From Amycolatopsis sp. QT-25 (GTDB lineage: Bacteria > Actinomycetota > Actinomycetes > Mycobacteriales > Pseudonocardiaceae), in the NCBI RefSeq assembly GCF_029369745.1, contig NZ_CP120210.1, positions 5,456,001-5,520,000 on the forward strand: a stretch of DNA of 64,000 nucleotides, given 5' to 3'. Positions 1 to 8,989 of the stretch are shown here, piece after piece (positions within the stretch are counted from its first letter, which is position 1; the number at the start of each line of letters is the position of its first letter). The notes beneath the pieces were generated by a model. The model worked only from the letters and a program-made list of their open reading frames with translations, was not told the DNA's origin and searched no databases. Both the position numbers and the translations under genes were made by a program.

Positions 1-1009
1 TGGTGAACCCGGCCGGGTCGAAGTCTGCCCGCGCGTGGATCGCGCAGCCGGCGGTAGCGAGTCCGGCGAGGAGATCAAGGGCAGCACCGGAGGCGATCCC
101 ATCGGTACACACCAGTGGTGGGCAATCCACGCCAAGAGCATCGGCGGCAGCTTCAGCGATCGTGGGGTTCTCGCACACGAAGACATCGCTCGCGGATGTG
201 GTCCAGGTGCCCGTGAGCGAACGGAGCGTCAGCCAGACGGGCTCGCCGGGAGCGGCGGCGCAGAGCCGTGCAGCCGGAGATTCACCGGTCAGCGGGAGGT
301 TCAGCACCAGCACGCGAGAGGACACTCCATCGCACATCACCCCCGCGGCGGCCCATGCCGCGCGCCAGGCTCGGCCCGCGCGTTGCGGTCGGGGCAAGTC
401 GTGCAGGAGCGCGAGGAGACGGGCCACTCCACGACCCAGTTGTCGATCGGCATCGAGCGCGTGGGCATCGTGCAGAGTGCCTGCGGCAAGTTGAGCGAGC
501 CGTGTCCCGCTGCCGGTGCCCCGCAGTTCAACCAAGACGGTCGCCGTTTGTTCGGCGAGGGTCTGGAGCTCACCCGAGCCTGGCCGAGGTAGTCCTGCGT
601 CGAGCAACCACCTTCCCGCCACGTCTGCGGCTAAGCCCACCTTGGTCAGGTGCGCAGCCGCGCGGTCGCGCTCAGCGGTTGCGTCGGCTTGGGCTCGGCT
701 GCGACGTGCCTTGTCTGGTTCGATCTGTTCTCCGTGCAGTGCCTCGACGAGTCCGAGCACGGTCAGGTGGTGTTCGGCCAGCTTCGCAGCGAGGTCTTGA
801 AGACGAACGGGTTTACCGGACAGTTCCCACCGCGTACCGAGCATCAGCGCAACCTCCCGCCGCTGCTCCACGCTCAGCGCAACACCGGTGAGAGTTCCCG
901 TTTCGGTGCGGTGTCCGCGCCTGGCCCGGTTGTGGACGGTGGCGAGCACGTCCGCAGGACCTGACAGACGTGCCCAGTTCTTGATGCCAGACGGGATCGT
1001 GGTCGTCAC
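1..1009 (-). CDS. JetD-like protein (TIGR02679/DUF2399, Wadjet defence), 3' end outside window
   Basis: Partial gene reading leftward off the window; 336 codons are present, starting at GTG. The visible C-terminal part has the DUF2399 toprim-like signature: VCENPTIAEAAADALG, then LVCTDGIASGAALDLL, then HARADFDPAG, with the acidic residues expected of a metal-dependent nuclease. In the TIGR02677-02680 four-gene neighbourhood, related to Wadjet JetABCD plasmid defence, this subunit is the nuclease partner of an SMC complex. The GTG overlaps the TGA of the upstream SMC remnant by 4 bp, the normal jetC-jetD coupling. Upstream, only a scrap of the SMC gene survives, so the system is probably not functional here. 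The family call rests on motif recognition. Confidence 0.72.
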   Translation of the reverse strand, partial: MTTTIPSGIKNWARLSGPADVLATVHNRARRGHRTETGTLTGVALSVEQRREVALMLGTRWELSGKPVRLQDLAAKLAEHHLTVLGLVEALHGEQIEPDKARRSRAQADATAERDRAAAHLTKVGLAADVAGRWLLDAGLPRPGSGELQTLAEQTATVLVELRGTGSGTRLAQLAAGTLHDAHALDADRQLGRGVARLLALLHDLPRPQRAGRAWRAAWAAAGVMCDGVSSRVLVLNLPLTGESPAARLCAAAPGEPVWLTLRSLTGTWTTSASDVFVCENPTIAEAAADALGVDCPPLVCTDGIASGAALDLLAGLATAGCAIHARADFDPAGFT

Positions 1010-1150
1010 TCGGCATCCACCTCGGCGAACAGGCCATCGGCCGTCATCAGCGCCTCGTCCGCCGCGCGTACGTCCGAGAGCGGCAGTGCGACCGCGGTCC
1101 ACTCTCCGCCGCACCACAGGTACGGAACGGCATCGACTCCGGGCAGCCCC
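1006..1150 (-). pseudogene. 3' remnant of an SMC-type (TIGR02680/JetC-like) gene
   Basis: About 48 in-frame codons end in TGA and overlap the JetD-like GTG start. The peptide contains LPGVDAVPYLWCGGEW, which I read as the extreme C-terminus of the TIGR02680 SMC-like ATPase family because of its position directly before a jetD-type gene and its gVxGVxxxxxxWxG pattern. Upstream of about 1150 the same frame is antisense to a YCII-type gene, so the rest of the SMC gene is missing. The junction lies between about 1145 and 1165. The family assignment is tentative; the truncation is well supported. Confidence 0.5.
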
Positions 1151-1152
1151 TT

Positions 1153-1464
1153 GTGCCTGGCGAGGTCTCCGTCTTCGCCAAGCACGAGGAATTCGCACGC
1201 CTGCTCGCCTCGCGTGGCCACGAACTCGCCGGCGGTCAGGAGTTGATGCCGTCACACACGACACGGACGGTCACCAAAGGTGACGACGGCAAGGTGGTGA
1301 CCGACGGCCCGTATGCGGAGACCGTCGAGCAGCTCGGGGCCTTCTACCTTGTCGAGAGCGACGATCTCGAGGATCTGCTCGAGATCTGCGGAGTACTCGC
1401 GGAGCCCGACGGTGCGATCGAGGTGCGGACAGCCGTCGACCACAGCGACAACGCCGGGGATTGA
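1153..1464 (+). pseudogene. YCII/DGPF-domain protein, 5' truncated
   Basis: A roughly 100-codon frame, open from a GTG with no clear ribosome site, encodes a YCII-related (DGPF) protein. It shows the TRTV...GKVVTDGPYAETVEQLGAFYLVE core and a normal C-terminus. The usual family N-terminus (a beta strand such as MKYMLLIY plus roughly 15 further residues) is absent; homology appears to begin at about VFAKHEEF. Upstream DNA belongs to the opposing SMC remnant, so the 5' end was probably lost in a rearrangement. Its TGA overlaps the TTG of the sigma factor by 4 bp. DGPF proteins are the usual operon partners of ECF42-type sigma factors. Confidence 0.7.
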
Positions 1465-2675
1465 CCCTGCTCAGACTCGAGCGGTTGCTGCGTGACGAGT
1501 GGGGTCGCTTGCTGGCCCTGCTCGTTGCGCGGTACCGCCGGCTCGACTTGGCCGAGGACGGGCTCGCCGATGCTTTCGAGGCCGCCGCTCGCACCTGGCC
1601 GGATGACGGCGTCCCCGACAACCCTGCGGCCTGGGTGCTCACGGCAGCACGCCGAAGAATCTCCGATCGTCTCCGCTCCGAGGAGGCGCTGGTTCGCCGA
1701 ATGCCGCTCTTGGCGGTCGACGCGGAACTCGCCGCGGCGTCACAACGAGTGATGGCGAACCCCGGTGACGAACTGCTCGACGAGCGGTTGCGACTGGTGC
1801 TGCTCTGCGCTCATCCCCGGCTGACACGCGAGGCGGCGGCCGCGCTGACCCTGCGGCTGGTGCTGGGTGTGTCCACCGCGGATGTGGCCCGTTTGTTTCT
1901 CCTGTCCACGCCGACGATGGCCGCGCGCTTGACCAGGGCCCGGCGCAAGTTGGCCGGCGCGAGCTTCACCATCCCCGCGCCTGCGGAGCCGCCGAGCCGG
2001 GTGGCGGTCGTTGCCGAGGTCTCGTACCTGGCGTTCACGGCCGGTTATGCGCCGGTTTCGGGCTCCGACGTGGTACGCACCGACCTCGCGGGCGAGGCGA
2101 TCCGGCTGGTCCGTGTACTTCGCTCCCTTATTCCCGTGGTGGACACAGAGCTCGACGCTCTGCTCGCGCTCATGCTGATCCAGCACTCGCGTCGAACTGC
2201 TCGCATCCGCGCTGGGGAGCTCGTGCTGCTGCCCGCGCAGGACCGCGGGTTGTGGCGACAGGACGAGATAGTCGAGGCGCTCGGACTCCTGGAGCCTTTG
2301 GCCGAGGCTCCGCCGGCGCCCTATCTGCTGCAGGCGATGATCGCGGCGGAGCACGCCATCGCGCCGTTCGCAGCGGACACGGCGTCGGGTCGAATCGTGC
2401 AGCGATATGACGAGCTGCTCAGCCTCTCCGACTCGCCAGTCGTCCGGCTCAACCGCGCTGTCGCGGTCGCCGAGACGGCCGGCGCGGATGCCGGGCTGGC
2501 GGCCCTCGCCGGGATCGCGCTCCCTGGCCACCGATTGCCGGCTGTCCGCGCCGAGTTGTTCGCCCGCGCCGGCAGAATCGATGAAGCGGTGCGCTCCTTC
2601 GACACCGCGATCGCCCTGTGCGGCAACGAGGTCGAGCGCGCGCACCTGGCAGCACGACGCGCCGGGTTCGCCTGA
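1461..2675 (+). CDS. ECF42-type RNA polymerase sigma factor with C-terminal extension
   Basis: 404 residues, starting at TTG inside the end of the YCII gene. Residues 1-75 carry a sigma-70 region 2 (RDEWGRLLALLVARYRRLDLAEDGLADAF). A region 4 follows at about 115-160 (LRLVLGVSTADVARLFLLSTPTMAARLTRARRKL), and then a roughly 240-residue helical, TPR-like C-terminal domain (SDSPVVRLNRAVAVAE). This architecture and the adjacent DGPF gene are typical of ECF42, which lacks a classical anti-sigma factor. The extension is thought to control activity. Because the DGPF gene and its promoter are truncated, expression may now depend on foreign upstream DNA. Confidence 0.88.
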   Translation: MTLLRLERLLRDEWGRLLALLVARYRRLDLAEDGLADAFEAAARTWPDDGVPDNPAAWVLTAARRRISDRLRSEEALVRRMPLLAVDAELAAASQRVMANPGDELLDERLRLVLLCAHPRLTREAAAALTLRLVLGVSTADVARLFLLSTPTMAARLTRARRKLAGASFTIPAPAEPPSRVAVVAEVSYLAFTAGYAPVSGSDVVRTDLAGEAIRLVRVLRSLIPVVDTELDALLALMLIQHSRRTARIRAGELVLLPAQDRGLWRQDEIVEALGLLEPLAEAPPAPYLLQAMIAAEHAIAPFAADTASGRIVQRYDELLSLSDSPVVRLNRAVAVAETAGADAGLAALAGIALPGHRLPAVRAELFARAGRIDEAVRSFDTAIALCGNEVERAHLAARRAGFA

Positions 2676-2835
2676 CTTCCCGGCGCGATGACCTACCTGA
2701 CCAGGTATGGCCGGCGAACTGGCGCGGCTGAATCCCTGCGCTGAAGGCACGGAAGGATACCCGCACGCACTTCGGCAGGGTGAGGGTCGGATTTCGTCGG
2801 CTGCGCCGGTGCGCCTGGGGCGACCGTGGGGGTAC

Positions 2836-2919
2836 ATGAAGGCCCCATCGCTGTGGGTGGCGATGTTCAACCTGTCCATCGGTTGTGGCGCCCTGGCCGG
2901 CGGCGTCATCGTCGACACG
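2836..2919 (+). pseudogene. MFS transporter fragment
   Basis: A short frame encodes LWVAMFNLSIGCGALAGGVI followed by VDT. This pattern closely matches the last part of DHA1-family drug/sugar efflux transporters (SLxVAxFNLxIxxGAxxGGxxVD). No start, ribosome site or remaining transmembrane helices are nearby, so it is a relic. The rest of 2676-3075 shows no convincing gene; the last part carries the ribosome binding site of the next gene. Confidence 0.5.
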
Positions 2920-3075
2920 CAGCGCGACCTACCGCACGGCCTACCCGCGCCTGACAGTTCAACCACGTCACCTCGTGTGCTCGGCCGCCGGAGGAAGCAC
3001 AGCCCGATTGCGACGGCGGTTATCCGGGAGCGGGCTGGGTATCCGGTGACGGAGGCTCTACCGAAGGAGGAACAG

Positions 3076-4224
3076 GTGCGCGCGATGGTGTATCGAGGGC
3101 CGTACAAGGTGCGGGTCGAAGAGAAGGACATGCCCGTCATCGAGCATCCCGGCGACGCGATCGTCCGGGTCGAACTGGCCTCGATCTGCGGTTCGGATCT
3201 GCACCTGTACCACGGGATGATGCCGGACACGCGGGTCGGCATGACCTTCGGGCACGAGTTCATCGGCGTGGTGGAAGAGGTCGGTCCCGGTGTGCGGAAC
3301 CTCCAGCGGGGAGACCGCGTGATGGTGCCGTTCAACATCTTCTGCGGCACCTGCTGGTTCTGTGCGCGCGGGCTGTACGCCAACTGCCATAACGTGAACC
3401 CGAACGCCACGGCTGTCGGTGGGATCTACGGCTATTCCCACACTTGTGGCGGGTACGACGGCGGGCAGGCCGAGTTCGTGCGGGTTCCCTTCGCCGACGT
3501 GGGGCCTGTCGTCATCCCGAACTGGATGGACGAGGAGGACGCGGTGATGCTCACCGACGCGCTCGCCACGGGATACTTCGGCGCGCAGCTCGGTGACATA
3601 GTCGAAAACGACGTGGTGGTCGTCTTCGGCGCCGGGCCGGTGGGCCTCTACGCCGCCAAATCCGCCTGGCTGATGGGTGCGGGCCGGGTGATCGTCATCG
3701 ACCACCTCGAGTACCGGCTGGAAAAGGCCCGCGCCTTCGCACACGCCGAGACCTACAATTTCGCCGAGTACGACGACATCGTCGTGCATATGAAAAAGGT
3801 GACCGATCACCTCGGCGCGGACGTCGCGATCGACGCGGTCGGCGCCGAAGCCGACGGCAACTTCATCCAGCACGTGACCGCGGCCAAATTGAAATTGCAG
3901 GGCGGCTCGCCGGTAGCGCTCAACTGGGCCATCGACTCGGTACGCAAGGGAGGCACCGTCTCCGTCATGGGCGCGTACGGCCCGATGTTCAGCGCGGTTA
4001 AGTTCGGTGACGCCATGAACAAAGGACTCACCCTGCGGATGAACCAGTGTCACGTCAAACGGCAGTGGCCGCGGCTTTTCGAGCACATCCGCGCCGGTTA
4101 CCTCAAGCCCAGCGAGATCATCACCCATCGGATTCCGCTCGAACACATCGCCGAGGGCTACCACATGTTCTCCGCGAAACTCGACGGCTGCATCAAGCCG
4201 CTCGTCGTCCCGAACGCCGGTTGA
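3076..4224 (+). CDS. Zinc-dependent alcohol/formaldehyde-type dehydrogenase
   Basis: 382 residues from GTG, chosen because AAGGAGG sits 5 bp upstream; a later in-frame ATG is also possible. It is a medium-chain dehydrogenase. The catalytic zinc site is suggested by CGSDLHLYH and FGHEF, the structural zinc loop by CGTCWFCARGLYANC, and the Rossmann nucleotide-binding site by VFGAGPVGLYAAKSA. The C-terminal part (AVGAEADG, ALNWAIDSVRKGG) resembles glutathione-independent formaldehyde dehydrogenase/threonine dehydrogenase-like proteins. It probably oxidises an alcohol or aldehyde with NAD(P). It is 13 bp from the following hypothetical gene and probably cotranscribed with it. Confidence 0.88.
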   Translation: MRAMVYRGPYKVRVEEKDMPVIEHPGDAIVRVELASICGSDLHLYHGMMPDTRVGMTFGHEFIGVVEEVGPGVRNLQRGDRVMVPFNIFCGTCWFCARGLYANCHNVNPNATAVGGIYGYSHTCGGYDGGQAEFVRVPFADVGPVVIPNWMDEEDAVMLTDALATGYFGAQLGDIVENDVVVVFGAGPVGLYAAKSAWLMGAGRVIVIDHLEYRLEKARAFAHAETYNFAEYDDIVVHMKKVTDHLGADVAIDAVGAEADGNFIQHVTAAKLKLQGGSPVALNWAIDSVRKGGTVSVMGAYGPMFSAVKFGDAMNKGLTLRMNQCHVKRQWPRLFEHIRAGYLKPSEIITHRIPLEHIAEGYHMFSAKLDGCIKPLVVPNAG

Positions 4225-4237
4225 AAGGGAACTCGCC

Positions 4238-4831
4238 ATGCCTTACACGCCCGAGCGTCCCGCGCTCACCGAATCGAGTGAACAACTACGTGCGCGCATT
4301 CCCGGCTGGGGTGCCGACCTGAACCGCGAAGACCGTCCGTCCGTACCGAAACTCGACCGCGGGGAAGGTACTGGCGTACCCGGTGAATTCCCCGAACGGC
4401 AGCCGGAGAAATGGCCGCGGGAACGGTCGATCGAGCACAAATTCCTCACCCCGGTGTTCGGCACCTCGTGCCCTCCGCACGGCCTGTCCGGCGCGCTGCG
4501 AAAGTATTCGTACCGTAAGTACAGCGAAGGACGCGCCGCGCACTGGTTGTTGCTGCTGGGCGCCGATCGCGTGGACGCTTGGGAGCAGCACCTGCGCTCG
4601 TTCCTCACCCTGCGCCCGGACAACCCGATCACCGAGACCGGTGTGCTCAGCGAGTTCACCCGGCACGGGATTTCGTCGAGATTCGGCAAGAAGCGCGCCG
4701 ACGTGAAACACCAATGGCTTGACCCGTTCATCGTCGCGGGCCCTTGGCTGCTGATGGCCGCGCTCGTCTGGTCCGTTGTCCGCAAGGCATCGCGCTCACG
4801 GCCTGCCCGACGAACGGAGCTTGCCAACTGA
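4238..4831 (+). CDS. Conserved hypothetical protein with C-terminal membrane segment
   Basis: 197 residues, ATG preceded by AAAGGGAAC. The N-terminal 80 residues are polar and proline-rich. A central helical region (GLSGALRKYSYRKYSEGRAAHWLLLLGADRVDAWEQ) follows. One hydrophobic helix near residues 165-182 (PFIVAGPWLLMAALVWSVV) precedes a basic tail, suggesting a tail-anchored inner-membrane protein. I do not recognise a family. It directly follows the dehydrogenase, which suggests cotranscription. Confidence 0.7.
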   Translation: MPYTPERPALTESSEQLRARIPGWGADLNREDRPSVPKLDRGEGTGVPGEFPERQPEKWPRERSIEHKFLTPVFGTSCPPHGLSGALRKYSYRKYSEGRAAHWLLLLGADRVDAWEQHLRSFLTLRPDNPITETGVLSEFTRHGISSRFGKKRADVKHQWLDPFIVAGPWLLMAALVWSVVRKASRSRPARRTELAN

Positions 4832-4923
4832 GGTATCGACAGCGTTGGTCGACCCGGCACTGATCGGGCTCGCCGCCGATATCCGCGCGGGGGACGTCCT
4901 GGTGAACAGCGCCGAACCGAGAC

Positions 4924-5942
4924 TCAGGCCTTGACGGCACGCAGGATGTTCGTATGGGTTCCGGTCTGCTTTCCACTGATCTCCACCGGTCGCAGGCCGG
5001 CCTCGGCGAACAAGGCGGCGAACTCCCCCTCGGTGCGGATGGCGCCACCGCAGGCAAGCGTGCACAAGTCACTCATCAGGGCCACCGGATCGGGCCGGGT
5101 GTCCCCGTCCGGGAGGACCATGTCGATGACGAACAACGTGCTGTCGGCACCCATCGCCTGGCGACAGGAGCGCAGGATGCGAACGACGTCGTCGTCGCCC
5201 CAGTCGCACAGCGCGCTCTTGACCACGTAGGCACCGCGCCCGGCGGGCAGCGGATCGGTGAGGAAGTCTCCGGCGATCAGCGTGCATCGATCGGCTACCC
5301 CGGCGTCTTCGAGCGTGGCCTGAGTGTTTCCAGGCCGGCGGGCTGGTCGAAGATGGTGCCGCTGAGGCCGGGATTGCCGGCCAGCAGGCCTGCCATGAGA
5401 ACACCGTTACCGCCGCCCACGTCCACGAGGTCATGGGCACCCGCGAGGTCCAGCGACCGGACGAGTCCCGGCACGTCCTGCCGCGCCGCTTCCGTGCAGC
5501 ACTGGTAGAACAGGGCCTGACTGGCCGGATCGTCCGCCAGCCACGCGTAACTCGACTGGCCGAAGACGTGCTGCACCGCCGATTGACCGGTGCGCACGGT
5601 GTGCTCGATCTTCCCGCATGCGCTCCACGTCGGCTCACCGGCCATTTGCAGGGCCGGATACTTCACCGAGCCCGCTACGTCCGCCCGCAGCAGCTGTCCG
5701 GCCGAGGTGAGCTCGTAGGCGCCCTCCTCGTTCCTGATCAGTAGCCCCAGGAAAACGGCGCCACGGAGCAGGCGCCGCAGCGACGGTTCGTGGCAATCGG
5801 TCAGTTTCGCCAGTTCTTCCAGTGGGACCGGTCCCCCGGCGAGCCGTTCGGCCAGGTCGAGGGTCGCCAGGGTGCGCACGATCTGTGCCGGGACGAAATC
5901 GAACACCATGTCCATCACTCGGGCAGTATCCTGTCGCGTCAT
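4924..5942 (-). pseudogene. SAM-dependent O-methyltransferase (AdoMet_MTA type), frameshifted
   Basis: Two frames together make a full-length small-molecule O-methyltransferase. The first, starting ATG at 5942, has the dimerisation domain (VFDFVPAQIVRTLATLDLAE) and the SAM motif VDVGGGNGVL. It stops at about 5291. The second continues as ATLEDAGVADRC and then KSALCDWGDDDVVRIL to the TGA at 4924. The break is near 5325-5330, where one missing base (expected GAACACACTCAG, found GAAACACTCAG) would restore the frame. ATG 5942 is preferred because GAGAGG lies upstream. It follows a P450 gene, suggesting a former tailoring-enzyme operon. The shift may be genuine decay or a sequencing error. Confidence 0.8.
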
Positions 5943-5974
5943 CTTCCGTACCTCTCGAACAGGCCGGGACATGG

Positions 5975-7206
5975 TCACCACGCCACCGGCAGCTCACACA
6001 GACCGCCGACAATCGGATTGTCGTTCGACCGCAACTCGTTCACGGGTATCGCGAGGCGCAACGTCGGGAACCTCTCGAAGAGCTTGCCGAACACCACCCG
6101 GAGCTCGCTGCGAGCCAGGCTCCGGCCGACGCACAGGTGCCTGCCGTGTCCGAAAGCCAGATGAGGGTTGGGTGTCCGGGTGATGTCGAAGCGATCCGGT
6201 CGGGAGAACACGCGTGGGTCGTGGTTGGCCCCGACGAAATTGATCACTACGGCGTCCCCGGACCGGATGGTCACGTCACCGATCTCGATATCCGCACCGG
6301 CGTAGTGCGCGAGTGTGTCCCCGCCGGTCATCCGGCGGCGGAGTATCTCCTCGACAGCGGAGTCGAGCAGCGAAGGATCTCGTTGCAAGGCTTCACGTTG
6401 CCGCGGGTTGGTCAGAAGATGCAGGGCACCCCACTGGATGACGTCGGCCGTGGTCCCGTTCCCGGCGAACAGCAGGCCGCTCGCCATCGTGCTCGCCTCC
6501 GGCATCGTCAGCGCGCCTGCCGTACACGCGGCGGCGAGATCCGACAGAACGGCTTGCGCCGGTTCGGTTCGCTTGCGTTCCAGCAACTTCCTCATCCCGG
6601 CGAAGAGATTCTCCATCGCCACACGGGAGCTCCGCGCGTCAGCCGGGTCGGCGCCCTGCACCGACCACGCCTTGAATTGCTCGCGCTCGGTTCGCGGCAC
6701 ACCGAGCAATTCGAAGATGACCAGTGTCGGCAGCGGACCCGCCAGTGATGCGATCAGATCCACCGGCGAATCTTGTTCGGCCATCGCCGACAGCAGATCG
6801 TCCGCCAGTCCTTCGATCCAGGGCTTCAGCGCGGCCATGCGCTTGGCCGAAAAGGACTTCGACAACAGCACCCGCATCGCAGCCTCGTTGTCCAGTTCGG
6901 ACTGATATCCTCGTACTCCCACTCCGAACCATCGACCAGGGCGGAGTTGGTGACCTTCGGCGCCTTTCCCGGGTCAGGGTGGGACCGAGTCAGTCTCGAG
7001 TCGGTGAAGAGACGCTTCGCCTCGTCGAAGCGCGTGACCATCCACGCTTCGTCACCGACCATGGTCCGAAACCGGGACACGGGGCACCTGTTCTGCAGCT
7101 CCCGCACGGCAGGAGGGAGGTCGGGGACGTTCGGCTGGAAAAAGGGACCTGTCGGCAGGTCGGCTTCCTGGCTTTCGGGTTCTCCCCACGGGGCGTGCGT
7201 GGCCAC
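5975..7206 (-). pseudogene. Cytochrome P450, frameshifted
   Basis: The N-terminal part (from GTG 7206, containing NRCPVSRFRTMVGDEAWMVT) and the remainder lie in different frames and switch near 6900-6915. A single missing base (GAG GA versus GAG GGA) would join them. The C-terminal part has the I-helix AGNGTTADVIQWG, the ExxR motif in EEILRRR, and the haem loop AFGHGRHLCVG with the cysteine ligand. The I-helix lacks the usual acidic residue before the conserved Thr (Gly instead of Asp/Glu), which in most P450s supports proton delivery. It stops just before the methyltransferase. The family is clear; the substrate is not. Confidence 0.85.
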
Positions 7207-7210
7207 GAGT

Positions 7211-7516
7211 TCACCGGTCTCTGTCGATGGCCGCCTGCGCGAAGCCGCACAACCGGCCGCGGCTGGCGGTGACCGGCAGCCCGTTCACCTCGCCGTCTCC
7301 GCTGACCAGGTCCATCGGGAACGCGCCGGCCAGCGCGTCGGGGATCTCCGACATCTCGATCTTCTTGAGGACGTCGAGTTCGTAACCGGTCTCTTCGGCC
7401 AGGTCACCGACCAGGGTCGGGTTGCCCAGCGCCTCACCGAACCACAGGTAGGCCCGGCCCCGCTCGGTCAGCAGCCCACGGGGCCGATTCGGTTCGTCGG
7501 CGCAGTCAGCAGTCGA
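7211..7516 (-). pseudogene. Orphan C-terminal coding fragment upstream of the P450
   Basis: About 100 in-frame codons without a start encode ERGRAYLWFGEALGNPTLVG and, further on, VSGDGEVNGLPVTASRGRLC, ending in TGA 4 bp before the P450 start. Codon usage and the tight spacing suggest the 3' end of a third gene of the P450/methyltransferase operon. Its 5' part has been replaced by the end of the I36-type gene. I do not recognise the family. Confidence 0.4.
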
Positions 7517-8046
7517 TCACGTCGTGGACCGGAGTCCAGTCGTAGACGTGGTTGCCGGACGGGGCTCGGCTGGCATCGATGGGCAGTCCGGAGTTGCCGA
7601 GGAAGAGCGCGACCGTGCCGTTCGTCTGGTTGTTCCCCCAGGACCCCGGTGAACTCCACGGGATCCGGTAGATGTCGCAGCGATACAGGTCGATCCGGCT
7701 TCCACTGCCGAAGGTGCCCGAGTACGCGCAGAAGTGACCGTAGGCGGTTCCTCCGTCACAAGGCCCCGGGATTTTCGCGATTCCGGGCGAAGGGCCGAAT
7801 TCGCGAGGACTCGTCTCGTCCGGCAAGGCGATCCGAACCTCCGCTCCCCCTTGACGTCGATCTTGGTGGGCGCGATCCGCCGTCCGCCTGTGATGGCCAG
7901 ATAGCGCTCGACTTCGAGCTGTAGCCACTCTGCTTCGGTCGCGTCGAGTCCTGCGGTCTCGGCTTGGGCCATGAAGCGGTGACGATCCGGGAGAGCGTCG
8001 GTCGCAGCCGTTTCGGTGGCGGCCCCACGCGGCCGTCACTCCCGGC
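7506..8046 (-). pseudogene. Peptidase-inhibitor I36-like secreted protein, damaged
   Basis: The C-terminal frame has the beta/gamma-crystallin-like I36 pattern (YGHFCAYSGTFGSGSRIDLY, IPWSSPGSWGNNQTNGTVAL). The upstream frame encodes the family's pro-region (TEAEWLQLEVERYLAITGG, APTKIDV). The two frames join at a run of five G bases near 7850, where a sixth G would restore continuity. No signal peptide is found: the pro-region frame is open back to about 8046, then meets a stop. The gene is therefore both frameshifted and 5' truncated. I36 proteins are small secreted proteins, some of which inhibit metalloproteases. Confidence 0.65.
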
Positions 8047-8463
8047 TACGCCACACCGGGTCATCGGTATCCGCGACGCGCCGGTCGGTCCGCTGCGCGA
8101 CCACCTCGACGAGAACACGATCCGCGTCACCAAAGAAGAAGCGATGCGATCCGGGTTGACGGAGGACGACGCGCAAGCGGTCGCCGAGGCGGCACTCATC
8201 GCCGCCGCGGTCGCCGCGCATTCCAGCGGCAGGTCTGTCGCGTCATCCGCGCCCCAGGCGCCGCGACTGCGCCGGAAGAAGGACTTCGACGCCGAAACGG
8301 CCTGGCTGGCCGAAGTCAGCCAGGCCTCTAGCCGCTCCTCGATCGTTCCCGTGGTCTTGAGGCGACACTCGTCGTCTCAGATGAACCCGATCGGTCGTGG
8401 GGAGTAGCACGACCCGTGGTTTCGATCGGGTCGGCGCGACGGCGGGGACGATCAGCCGGTTCG
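8047..8463. other. No confident gene
   Basis: A + strand frame around 8060-8220 encodes TKEEAMRSGLTEDDAQAVAE followed by an alanine-rich helix. It looks protein-like, but I cannot assign it and it has no ribosome site. It may be a fragment cut off by the I36-type gene. The rest of the interval shows nothing recognisable. Confidence 0.3.
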
Positions 8464-8988
8464 TCAGAGTTTTCCGGCTTTGCGGCGACGGTAGTCGGCG
8501 GACTTCACTTTGGTACCGCAGGCGCTCATCCCGCACCAGCGGCGGCGGCCGGAGCGGGAGGCGTCGAGGAACAGCCGGCTGCAGTCGGAGTGGTCGCATT
8601 CGCGGATGCGGGCGGCCTGCGGACCCGCCAGGAGCAGGAGCGCGTCCCGGGCGAGGGTCGAGAGCGCGTGGGTGAGGTCGCCGTGGAACCGGAGCACGGA
8701 GCCGGTCCACTGCGGCACCAGCGGAGGAGCCGCCGCGGTGGCGTTGAGTGCGACGCGATCCTCGTCGCTGCCGGCACCTCGGCAGAGACGGTCGACGAGT
8801 TCGCGCAGGGCGATCGTGCGATGAAGTCCGTCCGCGTCCACGGTGATCCCGCCGCTCAGCCCGGCCTGATCGAGCCACTGGGTGACGTCGGCCGGACTGA
8901 CGAGCAGTTCCCTTGGTTCGTCGCGGTGCCGCACTTGCAGGGTGGTGGTGAGGTCCAGGCTCAGGCTCCCGCTGAGAAAGGTGAACAC
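8464..8988 (-). CDS. CGNR zinc-finger transcriptional regulator
   Basis: 174 residues from GTG. The N-terminal ABATE-like domain begins FTFLSGSLSLDLTTT. The C-terminal CGNR zinc finger contains RECDHSDCSRLFLDASRSG followed by RRWCGMSACGTKVKSADYRR, with the cysteines of a treble-clef-like site. It is divergent from an MFS exporter, and the start lies at the edge of a perfect 20-bp inverted repeat. This suggests that it represses both genes. No in-frame ATG fits better. Confidence 0.85.
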   Translation of the reverse strand: MFTFLSGSLSLDLTTTLQVRHRDEPRELLVSPADVTQWLDQAGLSGGITVDADGLHRTIALRELVDRLCRGAGSDEDRVALNATAAAPPLVPQWTGSVLRFHGDLTHALSTLARDALLLLAGPQAARIRECDHSDCSRLFLDASRSGRRRWCGMSACGTKVKSADYRRRKAGKL

Positions 8989-8989
8989 G

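Noticed and set aside
2707..3075. Extended start for the zinc dehydrogenase
   Set aside because: Family homology begins at about MVYRGPYKV and a strong AAGGAGG precedes GTG 3076.
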